Source: Haemophilus parahaemolyticus (GTDB taxonomy: Bacteria; Pseudomonadota; Gammaproteobacteria; Enterobacterales; Pasteurellaceae). From it: DNA of 64,000 nucleotides. Position 1 is the first letter of the stretch. Every line of letters begins with the position of its first letter. Below, one piece after another: positions 55,459 through 64,000 of this stretch. The stretch covers positions 36,982 to 100,981 of the forward strand of contig NZ_MUXY01000007.1 in assembly GCF_002015035.1 (NCBI RefSeq). Reading direction: 5' to 3'. The notes under the pieces are model-generated. The model did not search any database. It was given only the letters and a program-made list of their open reading frames with translations, and was not told the origin of the DNA. Made by a program: the position numbers and the translations under genes.

Positions 55459-56373
55459 TTACTTTTGATTTTCTTTCACCGCTTCAGCCGCTTTTTGCTC
55501 TTGCATTTTTTGCATTTGCATTGCCATATCAATACTTTTTTCTACCGTTTTACGACGCGGATTATCTTCAGGAATCAGCTTTAACATCATTCCCCACGTC
55601 ATCGCTGCCATTTTGTAATCTTCCTCTTCGAAAGCACTAAATGCTAGCATACTTAACGCATCAAGGTTGGTGTGATCTTCCCGCAACAGTTCAGACAGTA
55701 AGGCTTTGCCTTTCTCTTTATCTGCTTTATCTTGAGAGAGCATCAACAATTGTGCATAGCTTGATTTATATTGCATATTTTTCGGCTCAAGTTGTGTTGC
55801 TTTGCCGTAGCTTTCATAGGCAAGCTGACTATCATCTTTTGCCATCCCCACTTGTCCAAGCATAAACCAACCTTTTGCATTATTTGGGTGCTCTTGTAAA
55901 TCGGCACGCAATGCTACTGCGAATTGGTTTAGCTCAGCTTCAGACAACGGGTTTGTGTCTTCGTTTTTAATACGATCGTAAAAATATTCCAGCTTTTTAT
56001 GTGTCATATTGACCATATCTGCCGCTTGCCACGAGCCGACTGAGATATAAGCTGCTGTGCTAATCGCTCCAACCGCAACAAGAATCGCAACAAACCAGCC
56101 TTTTTTGACCGCTTGTATGCTGGCTTGTTGCTCGGCTTCTTCGGGAATATCGTCTAACAAGCTCTGTTGTAACTCTTGTTTGGTCTGCTCTGCATCTTCG
56201 ATCACACCCTCGTTCGCCTCTTGCTCTACTTCTTTTAAACGTTGGAAGTAAAAATGCTTGTTGAGCGTGGAACGTTGCGTACCGTTCAATTGCTGTTTGC
56301 TTTTTAAAAGCGGGTAAAAACCGATGAAGCAAATCACCAGTGTGATTGCCAAAGTAATGAGCCAAAAGGTCAT
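55459..56373 (-). CDS. ccmI: Cytochrome c biogenesis factor CcmI
   Basis: This 304-residue protein has two membrane helices (residues about 3-22 and 92-112) separated by a leucine-rich cytoplasmic loop, and a periplasmic TPR region (GWFMLGQVGMAKDDSQLAYE and similar units, about 165-285). CcmI brings apocytochrome c to the CcmFH ligation machinery. It corresponds to the C-terminal half of E. coli CcmH. It starts 3 bp after ccmH. Confidence 0.92.
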   Translation of the reverse strand: MTFWLITLAITLVICFIGFYPLLKSKQQLNGTQRSTLNKHFYFQRLKEVEQEANEGVIEDAEQTKQELQQSLLDDIPEEAEQQASIQAVKKGWFVAILVAVGAISTAAYISVGSWQAADMVNMTHKKLEYFYDRIKNEDTNPLSEAELNQFAVALRADLQEHPNNAKGWFMLGQVGMAKDDSQLAYESYGKATQLEPKNMQYKSSYAQLLMLSQDKADKEKGKALLSELLREDHTNLDALSMLAFSAFEEEDYKMAAMTWGMMLKLIPEDNPRRKTVEKSIDMAMQMQKMQEQKAAEAVKENQK

Positions 56374-56376
56374 AGG

Positions 56377-56841
56377 TTATTCCTTATCATTAAGAATTTT
56401 TGCCAAACGTGCTTTATCTTGTGCCGATTTTGCAAGATCTTGCAATTTTTCAACCGCTTGTGAGCCCTTTTTCTTTCGCATCAAAATCAAGCCTAAACCC
56501 GATAAAATGAGTAGCACAGGCAATATCCACAAGAAAATAGTAGCAGGGGTAAGAGGTGGATTGTAGGTGACAAAATTGCCATAGCGTTCAACCATATATT
56601 CCACCACTTCGTCCTTGTTTTTGCCCTGTTTGAGCAATTCTAATGTTTTCGCCCGCATATCGGTGGCGATAGTTGCATTAGAATCAGCAATATTGTTGTT
56701 CTGACATTGCGGACAACGCAGGGTTTGAATCAAGGATTGATAATCCGCTTCCTGCTGCGGGCTATCGAATTGGTTGAATTCGATGGGGGCAGCGGTGGCA
56801 ACAGTTGCCGTGAAAATGAACAGAGAGAGTAATTTTTTCAT
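56377..56841 (-). CDS. ccmH: Cytochrome c biogenesis thiol-reductase CcmH
   Basis: This 154-residue protein has a signal peptide, the redox motif LRCPQCQNNNIADSNA at about residues 41-56 and one membrane helix (ATIFLWILPVLLILSGLGLI). It reduces the haem-binding cysteines of apocytochrome c. It starts inside the TGA of the unknown membrane gene upstream (ATGA), whereas ccmG would normally precede it directly. Confidence 0.94.
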   Translation of the reverse strand: MKKLLSLFIFTATVATAAPIEFNQFDSPQQEADYQSLIQTLRCPQCQNNNIADSNATIATDMRAKTLELLKQGKNKDEVVEYMVERYGNFVTYNPPLTPATIFLWILPVLLILSGLGLILMRKKKGSQAVEKLQDLAKSAQDKARLAKILNDKE

Positions 56842-58076
56842 TTAATTATTTTACCTTGTAAGAATGATAATGGGTAATCTATAATAATTTTTGATATTCT
56901 TGCTTGGGTATCTTTTGCTTTTACTAAGTTGCAATTAAAGTTATCTCCTTGATATTCAAAGATTTTGTAAGCTGGGATTTGGATGAAATTATCCGAATCA
57001 TAATTTTTAAATACAATGACATTGCCTGTATTCCAATATATTTTTCCGCAAAATGCTCTATATTTATTATCTTCTGTTTGAAGATTAAATTTTTGTTTTC
57101 TAACATTGATAATTAGTTCTTTTGATTCTATATTAGTTTTAATAAAATTTTCTTCTATGTAATAGATTTTCTCTCTTCTATCCTGAAGTCCAAATGCTTG
57201 CATAATTCTATCAGAATATATCGTTTCTAGTTTCATTAATCCAAGTTGATTTATTATTTGTGTTAATAAGAATATGAAGAAAGGTAATAATATTGTAGAT
57301 GCAATAAACAATAATAATCCAGATTGGAATAGTGTTTTTATATCTTTTGCATTTATTTTTGATGTTAAATAGCTATGGGATATAACTAATGCAGGAAGCA
57401 ATATGGAATATATGATATAGAAAAAATCATGTTCTCCTAAGTTATAGCCTAAAACAAATAAAAAAGAGTAAAAGGATGATAGTATAAAATATATAACAAT
57501 TTCAAAGTAATCTGATATATGACCGTTTTTACAGTGCGATTTGTATCTAATAGAAAAAAAGGTAATTAAGAGTAACAGTAGTAAAATTGCAGATAGTATA
57601 ATGGATTGATTTCTTATAAAGGAATCTTCTGCTTTTAAAAAAATTGAAATCTCAAATCCTATAATATATAAGAATGGTGTAAAAGCTGGGATAGAATAAA
57701 TCCATAACCTTTTTTTTATATTGTTTTTTATGATTAGATATGTTGGGGCATAACTAACTAAAAAGACAAAGGAATTCATAAATAGAAATATTACAATGAA
57801 CCAAATTGTATTTATGCTAGCAATACTTTGACTTAGTAATGCAATACTATTAATATTTTTTAAATAAACGTATAATACAATCATTCCTAAGAATGAACCA
57901 AAGAATAAAGAATAGGTAAACGCTATATAAGTAAGATTGTGTTCCTTGGTATAGTTATTTTCTTCTGCATTAACTGATGTTTTATGGTTAGCTATTGAAT
58001 CATTAATCTTTTCTAACGTACTATTAATTCTATATAATATATCTTTTTTTTCATAATGCTTTTTAAAAAAACACAT
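56838..58076 (-). CDS. AT-rich membrane protein of unknown function inserted between ccmG and ccmH
   Basis: No family is recognised. The 412-residue protein has a charged N-terminus (FFKKHYEKKDILYRINSTLE), about eight membrane segments between residues 45 and 275, and a C-terminal soluble domain of about 130 residues (with YSDRIMQAFGLQDRREKIYY). It has no haem-binding CxxCH and no thioredoxin motif. Its DNA is clearly more AT-rich than the ccm genes around it, suggesting transfer. Yet it starts 13 bp after ccmG and overlaps ccmH by ATGA, so it is fully built into the operon. A T7 and an A8 run lie in its first 12 codons and could cause frameshifts. Confidence 0.8.
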   Translation of the reverse strand: MCFFKKHYEKKDILYRINSTLEKINDSIANHKTSVNAEENNYTKEHNLTYIAFTYSLFFGSFLGMIVLYVYLKNINSIALLSQSIASINTIWFIVIFLFMNSFVFLVSYAPTYLIIKNNIKKRLWIYSIPAFTPFLYIIGFEISIFLKAEDSFIRNQSIILSAILLLLLLITFFSIRYKSHCKNGHISDYFEIVIYFILSSFYSFLFVLGYNLGEHDFFYIIYSILLPALVISHSYLTSKINAKDIKTLFQSGLLLFIASTILLPFFIFLLTQIINQLGLMKLETIYSDRIMQAFGLQDRREKIYYIEENFIKTNIESKELIINVRKQKFNLQTEDNKYRAFCGKIYWNTGNVIVFKNYDSDNFIQIPAYKIFEYQGDNFNCNLVKAKDTQARISKIIIDYPLSFLQGKIIK

Positions 58077-58089
58077 ATCAACAACCTTT

Positions 58090-58629
58090 TTATTTTAGTT
58101 TCTCATAAATCGGTTTCAGAATTTGGTTCCACACGTTTTCATTCACATCCCCTGCGTGGCGGTAGAGAATAATGCCGTTGCCATCAATGATAAAGGTTTC
58201 AGGTGCACCATACACGCCTAAGTCTAAGCCTAGAGAGCCTTTAGGATCATACACTATCGCTTTAAATGGGTTGCCGTAGCTCATCAGGAATTTCATCGCT
58301 TTGGCACGTTCGTCTTTGTAGTCGATGCCGACAATTTCCACGCCTTGTTTCGCAAGTTCAGTGAGGTAAGCGTGTTCTGCGTAGCAGGTTGGACACCACG
58401 TTGCCCAAACAGTAAGAAGGCGAGGCGTACCTGTTTTAATGATTTTTTCATCTAGCATTTTGGTTTCGTCTTGCACTGATTCTAGTTTGAATGTGGGCAC
58501 AGGCTTGCCGATAAGTGCCGATTCGAGTTTTTTCGGGTCATCGCCGTTGCCATTGCGAAAGAGTTGAACCATTAAAGCGATGCAAAGCGTGATAAATATA
58601 ACTAAAGGAAGAAAGAGTTTTTTGTTCAT
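58090..58629 (-). CDS. ccmG: Thiol:disulfide interchange protein CcmG (DsbE)
   Basis: This 179-residue membrane-anchored thioredoxin-like protein has an N-terminal helix (LFLPLVIFITLCIALMVQLF), the active site VWATWCPTCYAEH at about residue 80 and GAPETFIIDGNG with the cis-Pro near 140. It keeps apocytochrome c cysteines reduced. ATG 58629 gives the normal N-terminus. ccmF, the usual gene before it, is absent; coaA lies there instead, so the ccm operon is split in this genome. Confidence 0.94.
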   Translation of the reverse strand: MNKKLFLPLVIFITLCIALMVQLFRNGNGDDPKKLESALIGKPVPTFKLESVQDETKMLDEKIIKTGTPRLLTVWATWCPTCYAEHAYLTELAKQGVEIVGIDYKDERAKAMKFLMSYGNPFKAIVYDPKGSLGLDLGVYGAPETFIIDGNGIILYRHAGDVNENVWNQILKPIYEKLK

Positions 58630-58695
58630 AATTATTTCTCTATTGCCTAGGTTTTGCCTTAGGTTACGCATAAATTAGCCTCTTTGAGGCTGGAG

Positions 58696-59646
58696 TTATT
58701 TTCTTAATTTCACTGTTTGGATTTCGTGGTTTTCGCCTTTGGTGAGAATTAAATTCGCCCGCTCACGGCTTGGCAGAATGTTTTTCTTCAAGTTTAAGCC
58801 GTTGATTTCTTCCCAAATGGTGGAGGCGGTTTGGATTGCCTCTTCTTCCGATAAAGCTGAGTAGTGATGGAAGTAGGAATTTGGGTCTGAAAATGCACTG
58901 CGGCGGAATTTCAGGAAGCGGTAAATATACCACTGTTTTAATAAGGTTTCATCAGCATCGACATAAATAGAAAAATCTACGAAATCGGAGACAAAAGCAT
59001 TGTGAGGGCTGGATGGGTAGTTCATTCCGCTTTGCAGTACATTTAAGCCTTCTAAAATTACGATGTCGGGTTGCTCTACGACGTTAAACTGGTCGGGGAT
59101 GATGTCGTAGGTTAAATGTGAGTAAATTGGGGCTTTTACGCTTGGTTTACCCGATTTGAGATCGGAAACAAATTCAATTAAGCGATAAATATCATACGAC
59201 TCAGGAAACCCTTTGCGCTTGAGCAAGTTTTTCTCTTCTAAGGTTTTTAATGGATAAAGAAAGCCATCAGTAGTAATTAAATCTACTTTTCGTGGTTCAG
59301 GATAATTTGAAAGTAGAGCTTGTAAAATACGTGCTGAGGTGCTTTTGCCTACTGAAACACTTCCTGCGATACTAATAATGTAAGGTACTTTTGGCGGCTC
59401 AACATCTAAAAAGCGGTGTAAAACGGCTTGGCGTTTGAGATTTTCTTCGATGTAATAGTTAATTAAACGGGCAAGTGGTAGATAAATAGTGCGTACTTCT
59501 TCTAAAGAGAGATCTTCGTTAAAGCCGAGCAAGGGTTTGAGGTCTTGTTCGGTTAATTTTAACGGTACTGATTTGCGTAATTCCGCCCATTGACTACGAT
59601 CAAATGTTAAAAAAGGGGTAATTTTGTTGGTTTTTTCAAGGCTCAT
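58696..59646 (-). CDS. coaA: Pantothenate kinase (type I)
   Basis: This 316-residue enzyme phosphorylates pantothenate, the first step of coenzyme A synthesis. It has the P-loop [19 protein letters not shown] at about residues 93-111, [20 protein letters not shown] and [23 protein letters not shown] 59646 is preferred over an in-frame TTG two codons upstream. It precedes ccmG on the minus strand; a small AGCCTC/GAGGCT hairpin (58677-58691) lies between them. Confidence 0.96.
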   Translation of the reverse strand: MSLEKTNKITPFLTFDRSQWAELRKSVPLKLTEQDLKPLLGFNEDLSLEEVRTIYLPLARLINYYIEENLKRQAVLHRFLDVEPPKVPYIISIAGSVSVGKSTSARILQALLSNYPEPRKVDLITTDGFLYPLKTLEEKNLLKRKGFPESYDIYRLIEFVSDLKSGKPSVKAPIYSHLTYDIIPDQFNVVEQPDIVILEGLNVLQSGMNYPSSPHNAFVSDFVDFSIYVDADETLLKQWYIYRFLKFRRSAFSDPNSYFHHYSALSEEEAIQTASTIWEEINGLNLKKNILPSRERANLILTKGENHEIQTVKLRK

Positions 59647-59834
59647 TGCCAAAATCTCTATTTCTTAACCTAAATTTTGCTTTTTAAGCAAAAAGAATGA
59701 TGCGAACTATACAATATAAACAGGATTTTTTGGGGATTTATTCTTATAAAAACAACAAAAAGTTACAAAAAATCAACATTTAGAATACAAAGTGAGCAAA
59801 GTAACGTTTTTTTTAATTTTTTAGAAAAAAACGC

Positions 59835-59862
59835 TTGCACAGTTTCAAAAAATCTCTATAAT
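59835..59862 (+). promoter_or_regulatory. Promoter of the tRNA-tuf operon
   Basis: TTGCAC (59835-59840) and TATAAT (59857-59862) are 16 bp apart, about 29 bp before the first tRNA. The -10 context CTCTATAATGCA is the same as at the other tRNA cluster. Confidence 0.85.
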
Positions 59863-59890
59863 GCACCTCACTTGCTTACGACAACGCAAC

Positions 59891-59966
<76 letters not shown>

Positions 59967-60001
59967 TCCCTGCAATGTTTAATCAAGTATTCAATTATCG
60001 T

Positions 60002-60086
60002 GGAGGGATTCCCGAGCGGCCAAAGGGGGCAGACTGTAAATCTGTTGGCTCAGCCTTCGAAGGTTCGAATCCTTCTCCCTCCACCA
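60002..60086 (+). tRNA. tRNA-Tyr (anticodon GTA)
   Basis: An 85-nt tRNA with a long variable arm, starting GGAGGGATTCCCGAG, anticodon GTA in ACTGTAAAT, encoded CCA. Confidence 0.97.
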
Positions 60087-60130
60087 TTTCTTAAGTTGAA
60101 TCGCACATTGGGACAGACGAATTTAGAACA

Positions 60131-60205
<75 letters not shown>

Positions 60206-60208
60206 AGC

Positions 60209-60284
60209 GCTGATATAGCTCAGTTGGTAGAGCGCACCCTTGGTAAGGGTGAGGTCGGCGGTTCAAATCCGCCTATCAGCACCA
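60209..60284 (+). tRNA. tRNA-Thr (anticodon GGT)
   Basis: A 76-nt tRNA starting GCTGATATAGCTCAG, anticodon GGT in CTTGGTAAG, encoded CCA. It follows tRNA-Gly by 3 bp and precedes tuf by 114 bp. Confidence 0.97.
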
Positions 60285-60386
60285 CTATCTCTTCTAAACT
60301 TCATCTTTTCAACGTGTTCTTAATTTTGTAATAATTTCTACATGTGGTTAATGTGGTTATATGCCATTGTAACCGTGTTTGTTTAA

Positions 60387-61583
<1,197 letters not shown>

Positions 61584-61610
61584 TTGATGGCTTAGTCAAA
61601 GCTTCACAAG

Positions 61611-61639
61611 AAAAGGCGTATCGAAAGGTACGCCTTTTT
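61611..61639 (+). terminator. Terminator of tuf
   Basis: AAAAGGCGTA (61611-61620) pairs with TACGCCTTTT (61629-61638), followed by T. Confidence 0.92.
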
Positions 61640-61661
61640 GTTATATTGACAAAATGATCCT

Positions 61662-62555
61662 ATGAAACCCCTCGACAGCATTATTGAACAATTCCTCGAT
61701 CAACTCTGGCAAGAATACGGGTTATCGCAAAATACAATAGAGTCTTACCGCTTGGATCTTGCTCAATTTACCGATTGGCTTGATTCGCCTCGCGAATTTT
61801 TAACGGTAGATCATAGTAAACTCCAAGATTTTCTCGGTTTTCGTATTGACCAAGGCTATAAAGCGAGCAGTTCTCTGCGAATGCTGAGTTGCTTGCGTAA
61901 ATTTTTCCGCTTTTTATATCTTGAGAATTACCGCAAGGATGATCCAACAGCTACATTAGAATCATTTCGTAAGCCAATTCGGCTGCCAAAATCATTAAAT
62001 GAAGAACAAGTAATGGATTTACTTAATGTGCCGAATGTATTTGACCCGATTGAACTGCGAGACAAGGCGATGTTGGAGCTGCTTTACGCAACGGGGCTTC
62101 GCGTTACAGAATTGGTTTCACTGACTACGGAAAATATGAGCTTACGACAAGGCGTGGTACGGATTATCGGTAAAGGTGATAAAGAGCGATTAGTGCCGAT
62201 GGGAGAAGAAGCCATTTATTGGATTCAAGAGTATTCCCAACAAGCTCGCCCGATTTTATTGAATCAACAGCAATCAAATGTGGTGTTCCCAAGTAAACGT
62301 GGAACACAAATGACACGCCAAACTTTCTGGCATCGCATTAAGCATTATGCTCGGTTGGCAGGAATTGAAAGTGAAAAACTTTCCCCTCACGTGCTTCGCC
62401 ATGCCTTCGCCACTCATTTGGTTAACCACGGAGCCGATCTTCGCGTGGTGCAAATGTTGCTCGGACACAGTGATTTATCCACTACCCAAATTTATACTCA
62501 CGTGGCAAAAGCTCGTTTGAAATCATTGCACGAAAAATATCATCCGCGGGGATAG
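61662..62555 (+). CDS. xerD: Site-specific tyrosine recombinase XerD
   Basis: This 297-residue recombinase resolves chromosome dimers at dif together with XerC. It has an N-terminal SAM-like DNA-binding domain (QEYGLSQNTIESYRLDLAQF) and a catalytic domain with Arg in YATGLRVTELVSL at about residue 147, HVLRHAFATHL (His and Arg), LLGHSDLSTTQIYTHV with the second His and the Tyr nucleophile. Its last codons overlap those of tilS by 16 bp on the other strand. Confidence 0.95.
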   Translation: MKPLDSIIEQFLDQLWQEYGLSQNTIESYRLDLAQFTDWLDSPREFLTVDHSKLQDFLGFRIDQGYKASSSLRMLSCLRKFFRFLYLENYRKDDPTATLESFRKPIRLPKSLNEEQVMDLLNVPNVFDPIELRDKAMLELLYATGLRVTELVSLTTENMSLRQGVVRIIGKGDKERLVPMGEEAIYWIQEYSQQARPILLNQQQSNVVFPSKRGTQMTRQTFWHRIKHYARLAGIESEKLSPHVLRHAFATHLVNHGADLRVVQMLLGHSDLSTTQIYTHVAKARLKSLHEKYHPRG

Positions 62556-63805
62556 AGTAATCCTAATAGTATATTTTCTCCAAACACTAATGGCGTTCTA
62601 TCCCTCAACCATACAGGAATTTGGTGCTTTTGCCAGATTTTTTTTATCTCTTCGTGATGGTTTTTGCCATATTCCCGCACTTTGCCTGAAAATCCTATTT
62701 GAATGGTTAGAGGTGAATTTTGATGATCGAATGGAATCGGCAAGCGGTCAATTTTTCCTGTTTTTTGGTAAATCAATTCATTACCAAGATGTTGAATTTC
62801 GCCTAATTGATAAGGCAGTGTAATGTATTCATTTTGTTTGATTTGTTGTAAAAAGGGAGCGATCTTGCTCAATTCTTCAGTAATAAAAATCTTTTGTTGA
62901 TAACGACGAATAATCCATTTTCCCAATTTTAATTGCGGATTTTTATCTTCTTGTGCCAAAACTACACGCTCCATGAGCTGTTGTAATTGGGCTGATGTTG
63001 GCATTAACAAGCCTGATTTTTCCAACCAAAGGCGAAGAAGGGCGGCTTGTTTTTCGTGTGAAAATTGGGGAAAGTCGTGAATGGTGAGTGTTTTCGCTTT
63101 AGTATCAATATAGCACGTTAGACTCTCGGCTAATAATTCATTTAGCAAGGTTTGTTCGCTGGCTAAATGCAAGCAAGCTCTCGCCACATTGCGAGAAAAT
63201 CCTGCCCATTGCTTTTCCATTTGAGGCAATAAAGTGTTTCGTAGGAAATTACGGTCGTAGGCATTCGATTGATTGCTCTCATCCTCCACCCACGCCAATT
63301 GATGTGCCTTGGCATACGCCAAAATCTCTGCTTTGCTGATGTTTAATAGCGGTCGGAAAATCGCAAAGTTTTGCGAAAAACTGACCGCGTGCATTGCAGT
63401 GAGTCCTTTCAAACCTGCACCGCGCTTGAGTGCAAGGAAAAAGGTTTCGGCTTGATCGTCCAAATGATGTGCGGTAACGACCACTTCATTTGGTTGCAAC
63501 ACTTCTCGAATAGCTTGATAGCGAGCTTCACGAGCGGAAGCCTCAACGCCTTTTTTCCCGCTTACCATTACTTTTTGCAAAATAAAGGGAATATTCCACC
63601 GCTTGCAAAGCTGTTCGCAGAAGGTTGCCCATTGATCGGCATTGGGACTTAAGCCGTGATGAATGTGAACCGCTCGAAGGTTTAAGTTCAGTGTGGAAAA
63701 AAGATGTAGCAAAACCACAGAATCCACCCCACCGCTGAAGGCGATGAGGAAGTTTTGTTGAGTGGGGAAGTGGTGGGTGAGTTGGGTTTGTAAATAAGCA
63801 CGCAT
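62540..63805 (-). CDS. tilS: tRNA(Ile)-lysidine synthase TilS
   Basis: This 421-residue ATP-dependent enzyme modifies C34 of tRNA-Ile (CAU) with lysine. The N-terminal PP-loop is NFLIAFSGGVDSVVLLHLF; HIHHGLSPNADQW and HHLDDQAETFFLALKRGAGL follow, and the C-terminal domain ends WLRDRTPLVFGENILLGLLY. ATG 63805 is chosen; an in-frame TTG further upstream lies inside an intergenic repeat. The stop lies within the last codons of xerD on the opposite strand. Confidence 0.95.
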   Translation of the reverse strand: MRAYLQTQLTHHFPTQQNFLIAFSGGVDSVVLLHLFSTLNLNLRAVHIHHGLSPNADQWATFCEQLCKRWNIPFILQKVMVSGKKGVEASAREARYQAIREVLQPNEVVVTAHHLDDQAETFFLALKRGAGLKGLTAMHAVSFSQNFAIFRPLLNISKAEILAYAKAHQLAWVEDESNQSNAYDRNFLRNTLLPQMEKQWAGFSRNVARACLHLASEQTLLNELLAESLTCYIDTKAKTLTIHDFPQFSHEKQAALLRLWLEKSGLLMPTSAQLQQLMERVVLAQEDKNPQLKLGKWIIRRYQQKIFITEELSKIAPFLQQIKQNEYITLPYQLGEIQHLGNELIYQKTGKIDRLPIPFDHQNSPLTIQIGFSGKVREYGKNHHEEIKKIWQKHQIPVWLRDRTPLVFGENILLGLLYPRG

Positions 63806-63812
63806 ATGAAAA

Positions 63813-63874
63813 TGTAGGAGCAAATTACATTTGCCCTAATATACCAACAATTTGGGGCAAATGTAATTTGCCCC
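63813..63874. repeat. GTAGGRG-type intergenic hairpin pair upstream of tilS
   Basis: TGTAGGAGCAAATTACATTT (63813-63832, then GCCC) and the inverted copy GGGGCAAATGTAATTTGCCC (63854-63873, then C) each form a hairpin with the stem GCAAAT/ATTTGC. They are arranged like the pair at 44405-44473. The remaining 126 bp to the window end hold no gene that can be supported. Confidence 0.65.
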
Positions 63875-64000
63875 TTGTATCTCAACCGATAAGTTAAAAT
63901 AGCAAAATCAAGGTAAGATATTGATTTGCCCCTTAGTGCTTAGACACTGTAATGTAGATGAACTTACCTTTGATTTTCATCTTGTAATCTGAACAAAGTA

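Noticed and set aside
63886..64000. A possible minus-strand gene end (TLFRLQDENQR then stop) at the right edge
   Set aside because: Only about 11 codons are visible before the window ends, so neither frame nor identity can be supported.

Overview
The window is a chromosomal segment of a gamma-proteobacterium of the family Pasteurellaceae, most likely from the Actinobacillus/Mannheimia/Bibersteinia side of the family. The evidence is the repeated uptake-signal core ACAAGCGGTC (for example 14223-14232, and on the minus strand at 12048, 16664 and 56107), AT-rich codon use, the gene order truD-surE-yqaA-nlpD(lppB) with no rpoS, an O-antigen locus beginning next to erpA, and an HMW1C-type cytoplasmic N-glycosyltransferase directly behind rimO, as in A. 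pleuropneumoniae. The species cannot be fixed from this sequence.

Layout. 1-1930 (minus): an MBOAT O-acyltransferase and a cut-off DHHW/AlgJ-like partner. 2072-10780 (plus): the spc and alpha ribosomal-protein operons (rplN to secY, rpmJ, rpsM to rplQ) with their own promoter, a recognisable S4-binding leader before rpsM and a probable S8 operator at rplE; the S10 genes usually found just upstream are not here. 10899-14385: azoR, an orphan citC with a gph-like phosphatase, a tandemly duplicated tRNA-Leu/tRNA-Gly unit and a YfcZ-family gene. 14411-18589: hemB, tatABC and corA. 18705-31684: erpA and a ten-gene O-antigen operon (wzz, wzx, glycosyltransferases, wzy, QuiNAc/FucNAc-type sugar synthesis, initiating transferase, waaL). 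31896-39699 (minus): tag, three NlpD/LppB-type lipoproteins, yqaA, surE, truD, ychF, pth and a DUF805 gene. 39742-47263: a HigB/HigA-type toxin-antitoxin pair, srmB, a small broken cysteine protein gene, wzz-like and wecA, hemL, and a divergent HxlR regulator/QOR2 pair. 47524-49534: rpsP-rimM-trmD-rplS. 49716-55221 (minus): ngt, rimO, mtnN, a thioredoxin-fold protein and mogA. 55459-59646 (minus): ccmI, ccmH, an AT-rich membrane gene wedged into the ccm genes, ccmG and coaA. 59835-61639: four tRNAs and tuf. 61662-63805: xerD and tilS, overlapping tail to tail.

How the genes work together. The best-connected system is envelope polysaccharide assembly. WbpM/PglF-like and WbpV-like enzymes make a 6-deoxy-HexNAc donor, a PglC-type transferase loads it on the lipid carrier, four glycosyltransferase domains extend it, Wzx flips it, Wzy and Wzz polymerise it and WaaL transfers it to lipid A-core. 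A second initiating enzyme (WecA) with its own short Wzz-like partner lies 11 kb away. Two simple-sequence features could make the O-antigen locus variable: four TTTTTTG heptamers between the putative promoter and wzz, and an A9 run at the exact junction of a double glycosyltransferase, where loss of one A would restore two separate ATGA-overlapping genes.

Non-coding repeats are a second theme. A roughly 200-bp element with about 57-bp inverted ends lies directly in front of hemB and of mogA, with a rearranged relative in front of ychF. A separate hairpin family starting GTAGGRG occurs in four intergenic regions. Paired inverted uptake sequences form several terminators. No rRNA, prophage, insertion-sequence transposase or CRISPR array was seen.
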